Positions 9,630-17,645 of a stretch of 64,000 nucleotides of DNA are shown piece by piece. The number at the start of each line of letters is the position of its first letter. Within the stretch, counting starts at the first letter, position 1. The position numbers and the translations under genes were made by a program. A model generated the notes under the pieces. The model made no database searches. It saw only the letters and a program-made list of their open reading frames with translations, and was not told the origin of the DNA. Source of the DNA: CAZHGD01 sp964531735 (GTDB taxonomy: Bacteria; Armatimonadota; UBA10988); NCBI GenBank assembly GCA_964531735.1, contig CAZHGD010000015.1:5386-69385 (forward strand), written 5' to 3'.

Positions 9630-9708
9630 CCGCGGCCCCGCCGACGAGCCTGGCCAGACGCGTCGGCGTTCAGGGAACCACCCGGCGTATCGGCACGTCG
9701 TGAGTACG

Positions 9709-9729
9709 GTGGGCGCCTGTGGCGCCCAC
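9709..9729 (+). other. Perfect hairpin upstream of second pseudopilin gene
   Basis: GTGGGCGCC, a TGT loop, then GGCGCCCAC form a perfect nine-base-pair stem. It lies between the two pseudopilin genes, 26 bases before the second start, and has no T-run after it. It could act as an attenuator, a processing site or a weak terminator; the sequence does not decide between these. Confidence 0.5.
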
Positions 9730-9755
9730 GGGGTGTTGCGCAGAGGAGTGACGGT

Positions 9756-10424
9756 ATGTCCAGGCACGATGAACGCCGCGCGTTTACGCTGATCGAGCTG
9801 CTGGTCGTGATCGCCATCATCGCCATCCTGGCGGCGATTCTGTTCCCCGTGTTCGCCAAGGCCCGCGAGAAGGCGCGCCAGTCGGCCTGCTCGTCGAACG
9901 TCAAGCAGATCAGCCTGGGCGCCAAGATGTACCAGCACGACTACGATGAGCGCATGCCCTTCGGCTGGATCTCGGCGCCGGGCTACACCGGCAGCAACGA
10001 GACCGGCCGCTTGCACCACTGGGATGCCATCACGCCGTACATCAAGAGCCGGCAGCTCTGGACCTGTCCCAGCGAGTTGACCGGTGGCTGGCCGTGGGCC
10101 TCGCTCGGCTACAGCATGAACGCCACGCTCGGCGGTCTGGCCGATGCCGACTTCACCGCGCCCGCGGAGGTGGTCTACTTCGCCGAGGCGATGCACGGGC
10201 ACGGGCACCAGCCGCCGTACAGCAACGGCACCTATGGCTGCACCACCTACGGGTTCCGGGGCAAGCGCCACAATGACGGCGGCAACTACTGCTTCGCCGA
10301 CGGGCACGTGAAGTGGAGCCGGCTGGGACCGATGCTGTTCCCGCTGAACCTGTGGACGGTCAACCCGACGGACACCACCCCGGCCCCGCCGTGGGGTGGC
10401 ACCGGCTGCGACAGCCAGTTGTAG
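9756..10424 (+). CDS. Type II secretion-type pseudopilin with H-X9-DG motif (copy 2)
   Basis: 222 residues, ATG preceded by GAGGAG at about eight bases. The leader RRAFTLIELLVVIAIIAIL and the following KAREKARQSAC match the first pseudopilin almost residue for residue. The body differs (DYDERMPFG, CPSELTGGW, TYGFRGKRHNDGG) except for the H-X9-DG end (HNDGGNYCFADG). It is processed by a prepilin peptidase and should sit in the inner membrane or a pseudopilus. The conserved membrane segment with a divergent C-terminal domain suggests paralogues presenting different globular heads. A short Pro-rich tail ends the protein. Confidence 0.85.
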   Translation: MSRHDERRAFTLIELLVVIAIIAILAAILFPVFAKAREKARQSACSSNVKQISLGAKMYQHDYDERMPFGWISAPGYTGSNETGRLHHWDAITPYIKSRQLWTCPSELTGGWPWASLGYSMNATLGGLADADFTAPAEVVYFAEAMHGHGHQPPYSNGTYGCTTYGFRGKRHNDGGNYCFADGHVKWSRLGPMLFPLNLWTVNPTDTTPAPPWGGTGCDSQL

Positions 10425-10464
10425 GCCAGCTCGCCCCGCGTCGGCGCGATCACCGACCGCCGAC

Positions 10465-10493
10465 TTGACTGTCGGCCCCTTCCGTGTTATGTA
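10465..10493 (+). promoter_or_regulatory. Sigma-70-type promoter of the NifX-like gene
   Basis: TTGACT at 10465-10470 and TATGTA at 10488-10493 are separated by 17 bases, in an otherwise GC-rich gap. Transcription would start near 10500, about 33 bases before the NifX-like ATG, inside the palindrome at 10497-10508. Confidence 0.6.
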
Positions 10494-10496
10494 TAG

Positions 10497-10508
10497 GCGT
10501 ATATACGC
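10497..10508. promoter_or_regulatory. Palindromic operator candidate GCGTATATACGC
   Basis: A perfect 12-base palindrome lies directly after the predicted -10 element, over the likely transcription start. A dimeric repressor bound here would block initiation. The identity of the regulator is unknown; the small RHH-type ORF at 11029 is a possible but untested candidate. Confidence 0.5.
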
Positions 10509-10532
10509 TCTAGGAACGGAAGGAGCAGACCG

Positions 10533-10916
10533 ATGCAGATCGCGATACCCTCGAACGACGGCCGGACCGTGTGCAACCATGCGGGTCGGGCGACCGGCTG
10601 CGTGGTGGTGGACGTGCCGGCCACGGGCGACCCGCGGGTGACCTATCGCAGCAAGGCCGACTATGCGCCGGGCGAGACCAATCACCATCTGGCGATCCGG
10701 AAGCTGGTCGAGGGCTGTCAGGTGTTCCTCTGCGCCGGCATGGGCGCGGGGCTCTACAACGACTTGCTCGCCTCCGGCGTGCAGGTGCTGGTCACGCGCG
10801 AGAGCGACGCCGCGGCGGCGGCCGAGAAGTTCCTGGCCGGCGACTGCCTGCCGGTCACCGAACTGGCCTGCGCCGACGCGGGCCAGGGCTGCGACTGCGA
10901 CTGCCACCATGACTGA
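10533..10916 (+). CDS. NifX/NifB-C-like (dinitrogenase FeMo-cofactor family) protein with Cys/His-rich tail
   Basis: 127 residues, ATG preceded by GGAAGGAG. It matches the small NifX/NifY/NifB-C-terminal fold: MQIAIPSNDG start, CNHAGRA loop (usually HFGRA), VVVDV strand, and an LVEGCQVFLCAGMGAGLYNDL helix. Nine cysteines occur (14, 23, 62, 67, 105, 113, 120, 122, 124) and the C-terminus ends GCDCDCHHD, which looks like a metal or cluster-binding tail. No nitrogenase gene is near. Stand-alone members of this family in non-fixers are thought to bind Fe-S or Mo-containing clusters, but the role here is unknown. It has its own promoter and palindromic operator. Confidence 0.75.
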   Translation: MQIAIPSNDGRTVCNHAGRATGCVVVDVPATGDPRVTYRSKADYAPGETNHHLAIRKLVEGCQVFLCAGMGAGLYNDLLASGVQVLVTRESDAAAAAEKFLAGDCLPVTELACADAGQGCDCDCHHD

Positions 10917-11028
10917 TCGGCCTGCGGGCGGGGACCAACGCGCCGACCCCTTGCCCCTGGTGCCGCCCTGCTGCCCGCGGGCGGGCGGGCCGCGGCCCCG
11001 CGGGCGGTGTTGTCGCGCCGACAGCCGG

Positions 11029-11157
11029 ATGCAGACGCAGCTCAACATCCGGCTGTCCGAAGCCGAGAAGGCGCTGCTCGAAGACCGTGCCGCGGCCGCG
11101 GGCCTGACGGTCAGCGACTACGTCCGCCGTCGGGCACTCGGGGAGGACGTGCGGTGA
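11029..11157 (+). CDS. Small ribbon-helix-helix-like protein
   Basis: A 42-residue ORF with the pattern of RHH DNA-binding proteins (MobC, CopG or antitoxin-like): a beta strand TQLNIRLS, a helix EAEKALLEDRAAAAG, and a second helix SDYVRRRAL after LTV. No clear Shine-Dalgarno precedes ATG 11029, and the ORF is at the short end of the family, so expression is uncertain. It lies 112 bases after the NifX-like gene and upstream of the nucleotidyltransferase on the same strand. It could be an antitoxin or local repressor. Confidence 0.5.
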   Translation: MQTQLNIRLSEAEKALLEDRAAAAGLTVSDYVRRRALGEDVR

Positions 11158-11215
11158 GGCGTCGCGCCGGCAGGATTCGCGGGGCCGCGAACCAACGCAG
11201 CCAATGGCGACGGCG

Positions 11216-11797
11216 ATGACCCTCGGACCGGTGTCGACAGAACGGATGGTGCAGGCTGTGGAACGCGTGCGACAGCGTCTGCTACGGGTGGCGGCAGCGC
11301 TGGAGCAGGCCGGGCTGCGCTACGCCGTGGCCGGGGGCCACGCGGTGGCCGCTTGGGTGTCTCGCGTGGATGCGGCCGCGGTACGCAACACACGGGACGT
11401 CGACATCCTGGTGGCTCGCCACGATCTGCCGGCGATCGCGGCAGCCTTGTCCGCCGCCGGCTTCGTGCACCGGCATGTCGCGGGCCTCGACCTCTTTCTG
11501 GATGGTCCGGATGGTAGTCCTCGCGAGGCGGTCCACGTGGTGCCGGCGGGCGAGTGGGTGCGACCGGAGCACCCTTTGGCCGCGCCCGACCTCACCGAGG
11601 CCGAGGACACCGGTGAGTTCAGACTGGTGACCCTCGATGCCTTGGTGCGGATGAAGCTCAACGCCTATCGCGACAAGGATCGCGTGCATCTACGCGACCT
11701 GTCCGAGGTGGGGCTGATCGACCACTCGTGGCTCGAGCGGGTGCCGCCCGAGTTGGTCGACCGGCTCCGAGCAGTGCTCGATCACCCCGACGGCTGA
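11216..11797 (+). CDS. Nucleotidyltransferase-fold protein (MNT/AbiEii-like)
   Basis: 193 residues from ATG 11216; an in-frame ATG at 11204 would add four, and neither has a good Shine-Dalgarno. The start at 11216 gives the MTLxPVSTERM beginning that I recall from similar planctomycete proteins. The nucleotidyltransferase core is visible: AVAGGHAVAAW, then RNTRDVDILV with the D-x-D metal pair, a HRHVAGLDLFL strand, and LVTLDALVRMKL. HLRDLSEVGLID follows near the end. Members transfer nucleotides to proteins, RNA or small molecules and many are toxins or abortive-infection factors. The RHH-like ORF 58 bases upstream makes a toxin-antitoxin reading possible. It ends four bases before the convergent heparinase-like gene. 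Confidence 0.65.
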   Translation: MTLGPVSTERMVQAVERVRQRLLRVAAALEQAGLRYAVAGGHAVAAWVSRVDAAAVRNTRDVDILVARHDLPAIAAALSAAGFVHRHVAGLDLFLDGPDGSPREAVHVVPAGEWVRPEHPLAAPDLTEAEDTGEFRLVTLDALVRMKLNAYRDKDRVHLRDLSEVGLIDHSWLERVPPELVDRLRAVLDHPDG

Positions 11798-11801
11798 GCC
11801 G

Positions 11802-14363
11802 CTACCGGCCCTGCCAGTTCAGCCGCTGCCCGGCGAACCCGAACGTCTCGGCCGGCTGCCCGGCGCGCAACCGCACCAGGCCGAAGCGGCCGTCAAACTC
11901 CAGAGTGCCCTGGCCGGTGTCCAGTGTCACCGCGTGCGGCGTGGTGCTGGACACCACGATGTCCTGACCGTCCGGCAGCTCGATACAGGCCGCGGCCACC
12001 GCGTCGTCACCGGGCACGGCCAGTAGACGCAGCGACCGCACCAGCGGCTGCCCGGCGGGATGGCCTTCGTAGACAGTCACGAAGACACTCGGCTGCGGCG
12101 TGGCCCGCCGGCGTCGCACGAGGTAGGGCAGCACCGCGCCGACGTCCGCGTTGCGGTAGTCGCGTTGGCCCCAGCCGTCGGCCACCAGGCTGGTCTCGCC
12201 GGGCGCGTTGGCCCATTTGGCGGTGAACGCACGCGCGTTCGGCAGGGCCCAGGTGATGCTCCAGTCGGCGACGGTCGTGGCGCCGCGGGGCTGAGTCAGA
12301 TCGAGTGACGGAGTCAGCGTCACCGGCGCCAAGGCCGGGCTACTCACGGCCAACTCGCGGTTGGGGCCGTGCCAGACGTAGTCGTGGACCTGGCCGCCTT
12401 GCACTCTGAACAGGTCGAGCAGGTACCAGCGGCCCGGCCCCACCTCGATCTGGGCCACCGTCCGACGGTAGAGGCTGGCCTGAGCATACGCTTTCGACTC
12501 GGCCTCCATGACCTTGACCGGACCCTTGGTCTCGAACAGCGTGAAGCTGCCGCCGCGACCCTTGGAGACCTGTTCGGCGGCGTCCACCACGACCGTGTTG
12601 TGGGCCAGCGTGCGCGAGGTCATGCGAGCCCGCGGGTGGTCCCACAGGTAGCCCAGGTCGGACAGCAGCTCCTGGCCGTGCTGCCAGTAGTAGAGGTTGA
12701 GGCTGTCGAGGTGGTGGTGGCCGCCCCAGTCACTGGCCGAGAGGACGACGAGGCCGTCGCGCCCGGTGGGGCCCGAGCGGAGCTGGCCGAAGCCGAGGAC
12801 CGGGAACCGGTGGTCGGTCAGCGTCAGCGGACCGACCACCTTCTGTTCCAGACCGGGCTCGCGACAGTAGAGGGCGGTGCCGGGCGCGCTCCGGCTCAGG
12901 TCGGCCCCGGCCATCTCCTTGAGCAGGGCCAGGTATTCGGGCCGCTCGCGATAGTTGGCGGCCAGCAGTTCCACCCAGTTGGCGCCGAGCGCCGTGGTGC
13001 GATGTCCGTCCGCCAGCGGCGGGTAGCGCAAGTCGCCCTGGAGCCCCTGGAACATGGCCTCCCAGACACGACCGTAGGGCGTGTCGCGGTACAGGTCGAG
13101 GTGCTCGATCCGGTCACCGGCGGCGTCGCGGTAGCCGGGCGGGTCGCTGTAGCCCTGGCAGGCTTGTCCGAGCGCCTCGATGCCGCCCAGCGTCATGGTG
13201 GCGTAGCTCCACGACTCCGAGGTGCCGCCGTCGGCCAGGAACCAGCCGTCCACCGTGCGCCGGAAGAGGTCGAGGCCGAACCGGACCAGGCCCGGGTGGC
13301 CCACGGTCATGCCGACCAGCGCGGTGGCTGTCGCGTTGGTCACCGACTTGTTGTTGAGGGCCTTGTCGGCGACCAACAGGATGGTGCTCTCCAGCAGCAG
13401 GTCGCGCTCGATGCGCAGGCGCTCGTCGGCCGAGTAGATGGGCTGGCCCTGGTGCTGCGCGGTGCAGGTGAGGGTGTAGGCCTCGACGATCTGGCGAACG
13501 AAGCCGCCCTCCATGCCGGTGCCGGTGGCGCGGCCGCCCTGCCAAAAGCCGCTGTGCAGCCGCCGGTCCGGCCCGGCGGGCACCGGCGTGATCTCCGGTT
13601 CCGGCAGGCTGGCGATGTTCAGCGCCGCCAGGCACGGGTCGCAGTCGGCGTACTCGCCATAGCCGACATGCACCAACCAGCCGGGATAGACCTCGGCGAA
13701 GCGCAGCAGGATGGCCCGCGTGGCCTGCGCGAATGCCGGGTCACCCGACAGCGCGTAGGCTTCGGCGAGGCGGCGGGCCACGCCGCTCATCAGTCCCACC
13801 TTGCGCGCGCGGATGTTGGCCGTGAAGCTGGGCCGGCACGGGAAGCCGAAGATGGGCAGCGGCTCGCCGCCATAGAAGGTCAGCGTCTGCGATACGCGAG
13901 CGTGTTGGGTGGCAAAGCTCAGGCTCTCCGGATAGCGGTCGTTGGGGAAGACGGTGCCGCAGACGGCGCAGGTGAGGTGCTCCGGGTCGGTCACAGCCCA
14001 TTTCCACTGGCCGTGGCTCTGGAACGGCTGGCGCAAATCGCGGCAGGCCGGGCACGGCGTGAACAGCGTGTCGCCAGGCGTGGTGACCGGCACCATGGTG
14101 GCCAGGAACTCGGGCGTCAGCCGCGTGACCCACGAGCGGGCATCATGGGTCAGGCCGGCCAGGTACTTGCGGGCCCATTCATAGCGCTCGAGGTTGCGCC
14201 GCGCCCGGTCCAGGCCGGCGGGCTTGATGACGCCGGCGGGGTGAGTGATAGCGGCCCGGTACTTCGTCCAGGGCGACCAGTCACAGAGTGGATCCTGGTC
14301 ACGCGTCACCACGGCCGGAGCCAGGGCGCTGAGCGCGAGGACAGCCAGTGCGGGAGTACTCAC
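11802..14363 (-). CDS. Heparinase II/III-like polysaccharide lyase
   Basis: 853 residues from a GTG start at 14363, with GGAGAAG about nine bases upstream. The N-terminus has a hydrophobic stretch (APALAVLALSALAP type) that may be a weak signal peptide without basic residues. Two CxxC pairs (C104/C107 and C132/C135) form a zinc-knuckle-like insert. A helical toroid domain (about 180-500) is followed by the heparinase II/III region: ASDWGGHHHLDSLNLYYW with its histidines near 547, DLGYLWDHPRARM, and TLAHNTVVVD. A beta-sandwich tail completes the chain. Relatives cleave uronic-acid-containing polysaccharides by beta-elimination. Substrate cannot be told. It is divergent from galactokinase at 14490. 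Confidence 0.8.
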   Translation of the reverse strand: MSTPALAVLALSALAPAVVTRDQDPLCDWSPWTKYRAAITHPAGVIKPAGLDRARRNLERYEWARKYLAGLTHDARSWVTRLTPEFLATMVPVTTPGDTLFTPCPACRDLRQPFQSHGQWKWAVTDPEHLTCAVCGTVFPNDRYPESLSFATQHARVSQTLTFYGGEPLPIFGFPCRPSFTANIRARKVGLMSGVARRLAEAYALSGDPAFAQATRAILLRFAEVYPGWLVHVGYGEYADCDPCLAALNIASLPEPEITPVPAGPDRRLHSGFWQGGRATGTGMEGGFVRQIVEAYTLTCTAQHQGQPIYSADERLRIERDLLLESTILLVADKALNNKSVTNATATALVGMTVGHPGLVRFGLDLFRRTVDGWFLADGGTSESWSYATMTLGGIEALGQACQGYSDPPGYRDAAGDRIEHLDLYRDTPYGRVWEAMFQGLQGDLRYPPLADGHRTTALGANWVELLAANYRERPEYLALLKEMAGADLSRSAPGTALYCREPGLEQKVVGPLTLTDHRFPVLGFGQLRSGPTGRDGLVVLSASDWGGHHHLDSLNLYYWQHGQELLSDLGYLWDHPRARMTSRTLAHNTVVVDAAEQVSKGRGGSFTLFETKGPVKVMEAESKAYAQASLYRRTVAQIEVGPGRWYLLDLFRVQGGQVHDYVWHGPNRELAVSSPALAPVTLTPSLDLTQPRGATTVADWSITWALPNARAFTAKWANAPGETSLVADGWGQRDYRNADVGAVLPYLVRRRRATPQPSVFVTVYEGHPAGQPLVRSLRLLAVPGDDAVAAACIELPDGQDIVVSSTTPHAVTLDTGQGTLEFDGRFGLVRLRAGQPAETFGFAGQRLNWQGR

Positions 14364-14489
14364 CGAGTGCTTCTCCGGCCAGAGGGTACGCGGCAGGTGC
14401 CGTGAGCGTCAAGCGAATCGGGCCTTGTCGTCTCGCCCGACGGGCGGTTCCGTGCTACCATGAACGGCACATTTTGGAGCCCCGACTGC

Positions 14490-15644
14490 ATGGCACTCGA
14501 CTACGATCTACTGCGCCGCCGCTACACGGAATACTACCCCGGCACCCCTCGTGTCTTCCGCGCTCCTGGGCGCGTGTGCCTGATTGGTGAGCACACCGAC
14601 TACAACGACGGCTACGTCATCACGGTCGCCATGGACCGCGAAGTGGTCTTCTGTGTGCGCGGGCGCGACGACCGACAGGTCCGGCTGCACGCCCTCGACC
14701 TGGACAAGAGCGAGGAGTTCAGCCTCGACCAGTTGGAGTGGACGCCGCGCGGCCACTGGACCAACTACATCAAGGCCATGGCCAAGGTCCTGGAAGCGCA
14801 GGGCCTGGCCTGCTCGGGGTTCGAAGGTGTCATCGCGGGCGACGTGCCGATCGCCGGCGGGGTGAGCAGCTCGTCGGCCTTCACCATGGCGGCGGCGACC
14901 TGCTATGAGAGCCTGGCCGAGTGGTCGGTGCCGGACGAGGAACTGGTGCGCCTGACGCAGACCGCGGAGAACAGCGCGACCGGTCTGCGCGGCGGCATCA
15001 TGGACCAGTACACCGCGCGCTGCGGGCGGGCCAACCATGCGCTGCTGATCGACTGCCGCTCGCTGGAGCACGACCTGGTGCCGATGCCCGAGATGACCAT
15101 CGTGGTGGCCGATACGCGCAAGGCGCGCGAGCTGGCCGGCACCGCCTACAACGAGCGCCGGGCACAATGCGAGGAGGGCGCACGCGCCATCGCCAAGCAC
15201 CATCCCCAGGTCAAGGCGCTGCGCGACGTGACGCCGGACATGCTGGAGCGCTATCGCGACGAGATGAGCGAAGTGGTCTACCGCCGCTGCCGCCATGTGG
15301 TCAGCGAGGACAACCGCGTGCTCGAGTGCGTCGACATCCTGAAGTCCGGCGACCTGGTGGCCCTCGGCCAGCATGTCAACGCCTCGCACGTCTCGCTGCG
15401 CGACGACTACGAAGTGTCCTGCCGCGAGCTCGACGTGGTGGTCGAGATCGCCTGGGAGACGCCGGGCGTCTACGGTGCGCGCATGGTCGGCGCCGGCTTC
15501 GGCGGCTGCGCCATCGCGATTTGTGACGCGCCGACGGTGCCGCTGCTGCAGCAGCGCATCGCCGAGCGCTACACCAAGGAGTGCGGTCTGGTAGCGGACG
15601 TCTACGCCACCAAGGCCGGGCCCGGCGCGGGCGAGGTGGGCTGA
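14490..15644 (+). CDS. galK: Galactokinase
   Basis: 384 residues, close to the 382 of the E. coli enzyme. It phosphorylates galactose at C1, the first step of the Leloir pathway, in the cytoplasm. The galactokinase signature GRVCLIGEHTDYNDG lies at about residues 27-41, the GHMP ATP-loop GGVSSSSAF at 123-131, and motif 3 GARMVGAGFGGCAIAI at 329-344. ATG 14490 is preceded by GGAG ten bases upstream; an earlier in-frame ATG at 14460 has no ribosome site and overlaps a TACCAT -10-like hexamer. LacZ at 28463 could supply galactose. No galT or galE is in the window. Confidence 0.93.
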   Translation: MALDYDLLRRRYTEYYPGTPRVFRAPGRVCLIGEHTDYNDGYVITVAMDREVVFCVRGRDDRQVRLHALDLDKSEEFSLDQLEWTPRGHWTNYIKAMAKVLEAQGLACSGFEGVIAGDVPIAGGVSSSSAFTMAAATCYESLAEWSVPDEELVRLTQTAENSATGLRGGIMDQYTARCGRANHALLIDCRSLEHDLVPMPEMTIVVADTRKARELAGTAYNERRAQCEEGARAIAKHHPQVKALRDVTPDMLERYRDEMSEVVYRRCRHVVSEDNRVLECVDILKSGDLVALGQHVNASHVSLRDDYEVSCRELDVVVEIAWETPGVYGARMVGAGFGGCAIAICDAPTVPLLQQRIAERYTKECGLVADVYATKAGPGAGEVG

Positions 15645-15681
15645 CGCCCGGCAGGCGGCACCCGGTGTGGGGAGAGGCCAG

Positions 15682-16773
15682 ATGAGCGAGTTCACGGGCC
15701 TGGATCTGAACCTGGGCAGCCTGTCGCGGGTGTCGCGCGCCAAGTCGCGGTCCATCACGGCCGAGAACCCGACCGGCGAGCCGGGGCAGGGCGGCCGCGC
15801 GATCACCGGCACCGGCGCCGGCTGCGCGCGCGATCTGGGCCAGGGCTGGAAGGTCGCGCCGAGCGTGGTCATCGACGCCGGCGCGACCTTCACCCTCGCG
15901 GACATCACCGGGCCGGGCGCCATCACCCACCTGTGGCTCTCAGGCGACGTGTCGCGCAAGGGGCCCCTGGCGCGCTACTACATCCTGCGGATCTACTGGG
16001 ACGACCAGGACCAGCCGTCGGTGGAGTGCCCCATTGCCGACTTCTTCGCCTCGGGCTGGGGCCAGTACGCGCAGCTCAGCTCGCTGCCGGTGGCGGTCAA
16101 TCCGAATCGCGCCTTCAACTGCTTCTGGTCGATGCCGTTCCGGCGCCGCTGCCGCATCACGCTGGAGAACCGGCACTACGAGCCGTTGACACACTACTAC
16201 CAGGTGGACTACACGCTCACCGCCGTGCCCGACGACGCGGCCTACTTCCACGCGCAGTTCCGCCGCACCAACCCGGTGCCGTACCAGCAGGTACACACCC
16301 TTCTCGATGGCGTGCGCGGCTGGGGCCAGTATGTCGGCACGGCCATGGCCTGGGGCGTGAACAACTGCGGCTGGTGGGGCGAGGGCGAAGTCAAGTTCTA
16401 TCTCGACGGCGACGGGGAGTTCCCCACCATCTGTGGCACCGGCACCGAGGACTACTTCGGCGGTGCCTACAACTGGGACGTCGACGGCCGCTACGTGCCC
16501 TACACCACGCCGTATATGGGTATGCACCAGGTGCTGCGGCCCGATGGCGTGTACCAATCGCAGCAGCGCTTCGGCATGTACCGCTGGCACGTGGTCGATC
16601 CCATCCGGTTCGAGCAGGACCTCCGCGTGACCATCCAGGCCCTCGGCTGGCGCAGCGGCGGGCGCTACCTGCCGCTCCAGGACGACATCGCCTCAGTCGC
16701 CTTCTGGTACCAGACGCTGCCGACGCAGCCGTTCCCGGCGCTGGGCACCCCCGATGAGTTGGAGATCATCTGA
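15682..16773 (+). CDS. DUF2961/GH172 family protein (alpha-furanosidase family)
   Basis: 363 residues from ATG 15682 after GGAGAGG; no signal peptide. It shows the DUF2961 layout, now classed as GH172, whose characterised members act on alpha-D-fructofuranosides and D-arabinofuranosides: N-terminal SRAKSRSITAENPTG, a jelly-roll core with DITGPGAITHLWL, PVAVNPNRAFNCFWSMPF, and the hallmark GTGTEDYFGG with E256. The C-terminus has YRWHVVDPIRF. A second catalytic Glu cannot be placed with confidence, so activity is inferred. It lies 37 bases after galK and 23 before the alpha/beta-hydrolase-like gene, suggesting one transcript. Confidence 0.8.
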   Translation: MSEFTGLDLNLGSLSRVSRAKSRSITAENPTGEPGQGGRAITGTGAGCARDLGQGWKVAPSVVIDAGATFTLADITGPGAITHLWLSGDVSRKGPLARYYILRIYWDDQDQPSVECPIADFFASGWGQYAQLSSLPVAVNPNRAFNCFWSMPFRRRCRITLENRHYEPLTHYYQVDYTLTAVPDDAAYFHAQFRRTNPVPYQQVHTLLDGVRGWGQYVGTAMAWGVNNCGWWGEGEVKFYLDGDGEFPTICGTGTEDYFGGAYNWDVDGRYVPYTTPYMGMHQVLRPDGVYQSQQRFGMYRWHVVDPIRFEQDLRVTIQALGWRSGGRYLPLQDDIASVAFWYQTLPTQPFPALGTPDELEII

Positions 16774-16796
16774 CGGCCGCGACGGGTGGGCCGCCC

Positions 16797-17645
16797 ATGC
16801 GCGCTGATCAGCCGTCGGCCGAGAGCCCCCCGGTCAGACTCCTCCACGCCCCCGAGATCGGTGGCAGTCACCGGGAGTGGGACCCGTTACGCGCGCAGTT
16901 GGCCGCCGCGGGCTATCGCTGTCTGGCGCCCGATCTGCCCGGCTTCGGTGAGGAGCCGGTGGCGGCCCGGGCCTACACCGCCGACGAATGCGTCGCCGCG
17001 GTGTCCGCGTGGTGCCGCGAGCCGTGTCACCTGGTGGCCCGCGGGCACGCCGTGGCCTATGCGGCCGCCGTGGCGGCGGCCAGCCCTGAGCTGGTCTGGT
17101 CGCTGACCGCCATCAATCCGCTCGGCATCCATCCGCTCGCCCAGCGGCCCGAGCGCTACGCGCAGTACGCCACCGCGCCGCCGGCGCGCGCGCAGTACGA
17201 GGCGCTGGCCGCGCCGGACATGCTGCGCGACTGGCTGTGCAGCGACGTCTATGGCGACGCCGAGCGGGTCACCGAGGAGCTGGTCGCGGGGCTCCATCAG
17301 CGCGCCACGCGGCCGGGCGCCGAGCACGTCTTCGGCTCGCTGGCGGCCGGCTTCCTGGCGCGCGACCTGCGCGAGGACTGGGCGTTGGTGAGCTGCCCCA
17401 TCCTGCTCATCTGGGGCGAGGCCTGCGACGATCCGCCGCTGGATGACGCCGAGGACTACCTCATGCCGCTCCGGCGTGATGCACCGGTGTTGCGCCTCGG
17501 CGGGCGGCCGGTCGGCATCTGGAAGCACAGCGTGACCTACAAGACGTTCGCCGACTGCCGCCAGCGCCCGCACCTGGAGGCGCCCGACGACGTGGCCGAG
17601 GCGGTACTACGCCACCTCGCCTGGTGCAGTCAGCGCAGCTCGTAG
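16797..17645 (+). CDS. Alpha/beta-hydrolase-fold protein lacking the nucleophile serine
   Basis: 282 residues. The fold is evident: HAPEIGGSHREWDPLRAQLAAAGY (oxyanion-loop region), LAPDLPGFG, a helical cap, then LISW-type LLIWGEACDDPPL strand and an IWKHSVTY histidine region. At the nucleophile elbow, where relatives have LVGHSMGG, this protein reads LVARGHAVAYA, placing Gly in the serine position. It may therefore be non-hydrolytic or use another mechanism. The last 16 bases overlap the 3' end of the convergent GT-C gene. No strong ribosome site is visible before ATG 16797. Confidence 0.65.
   Translation: MRADQPSAESPPVRLLHAPEIGGSHREWDPLRAQLAAAGYRCLAPDLPGFGEEPVAARAYTADECVAAVSAWCREPCHLVARGHAVAYAAAVAAASPELVWSLTAINPLGIHPLAQRPERYAQYATAPPARAQYEALAAPDMLRDWLCSDVYGDAERVTEELVAGLHQRATRPGAEHVFGSLAAGFLARDLREDWALVSCPILLIWGEACDDPPLDDAEDYLMPLRRDAPVLRLGGRPVGIWKHSVTYKTFADCRQRPHLEAPDDVAEAVLRHLAWCSQRSS

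Noticed and set aside
10533..10916. Evidence of nitrogen fixation
   Set aside because: Only a stand-alone NifX-like protein is present; no nifHDK or nifB radical-SAM domain lies in the window.
8799..11048. N-terminal extension of the URO-D-like frame at 7623
   Set aside because: The frame stays open through two plus-strand pseudopilins and the NifX-like gene; family similarity begins at 8798.
12369..14405. 678-residue plus-strand frame opposite the heparinase-like gene
   Set aside because: Composition is typical of an antisense frame in GC-rich DNA, while the minus strand has a clear family match.
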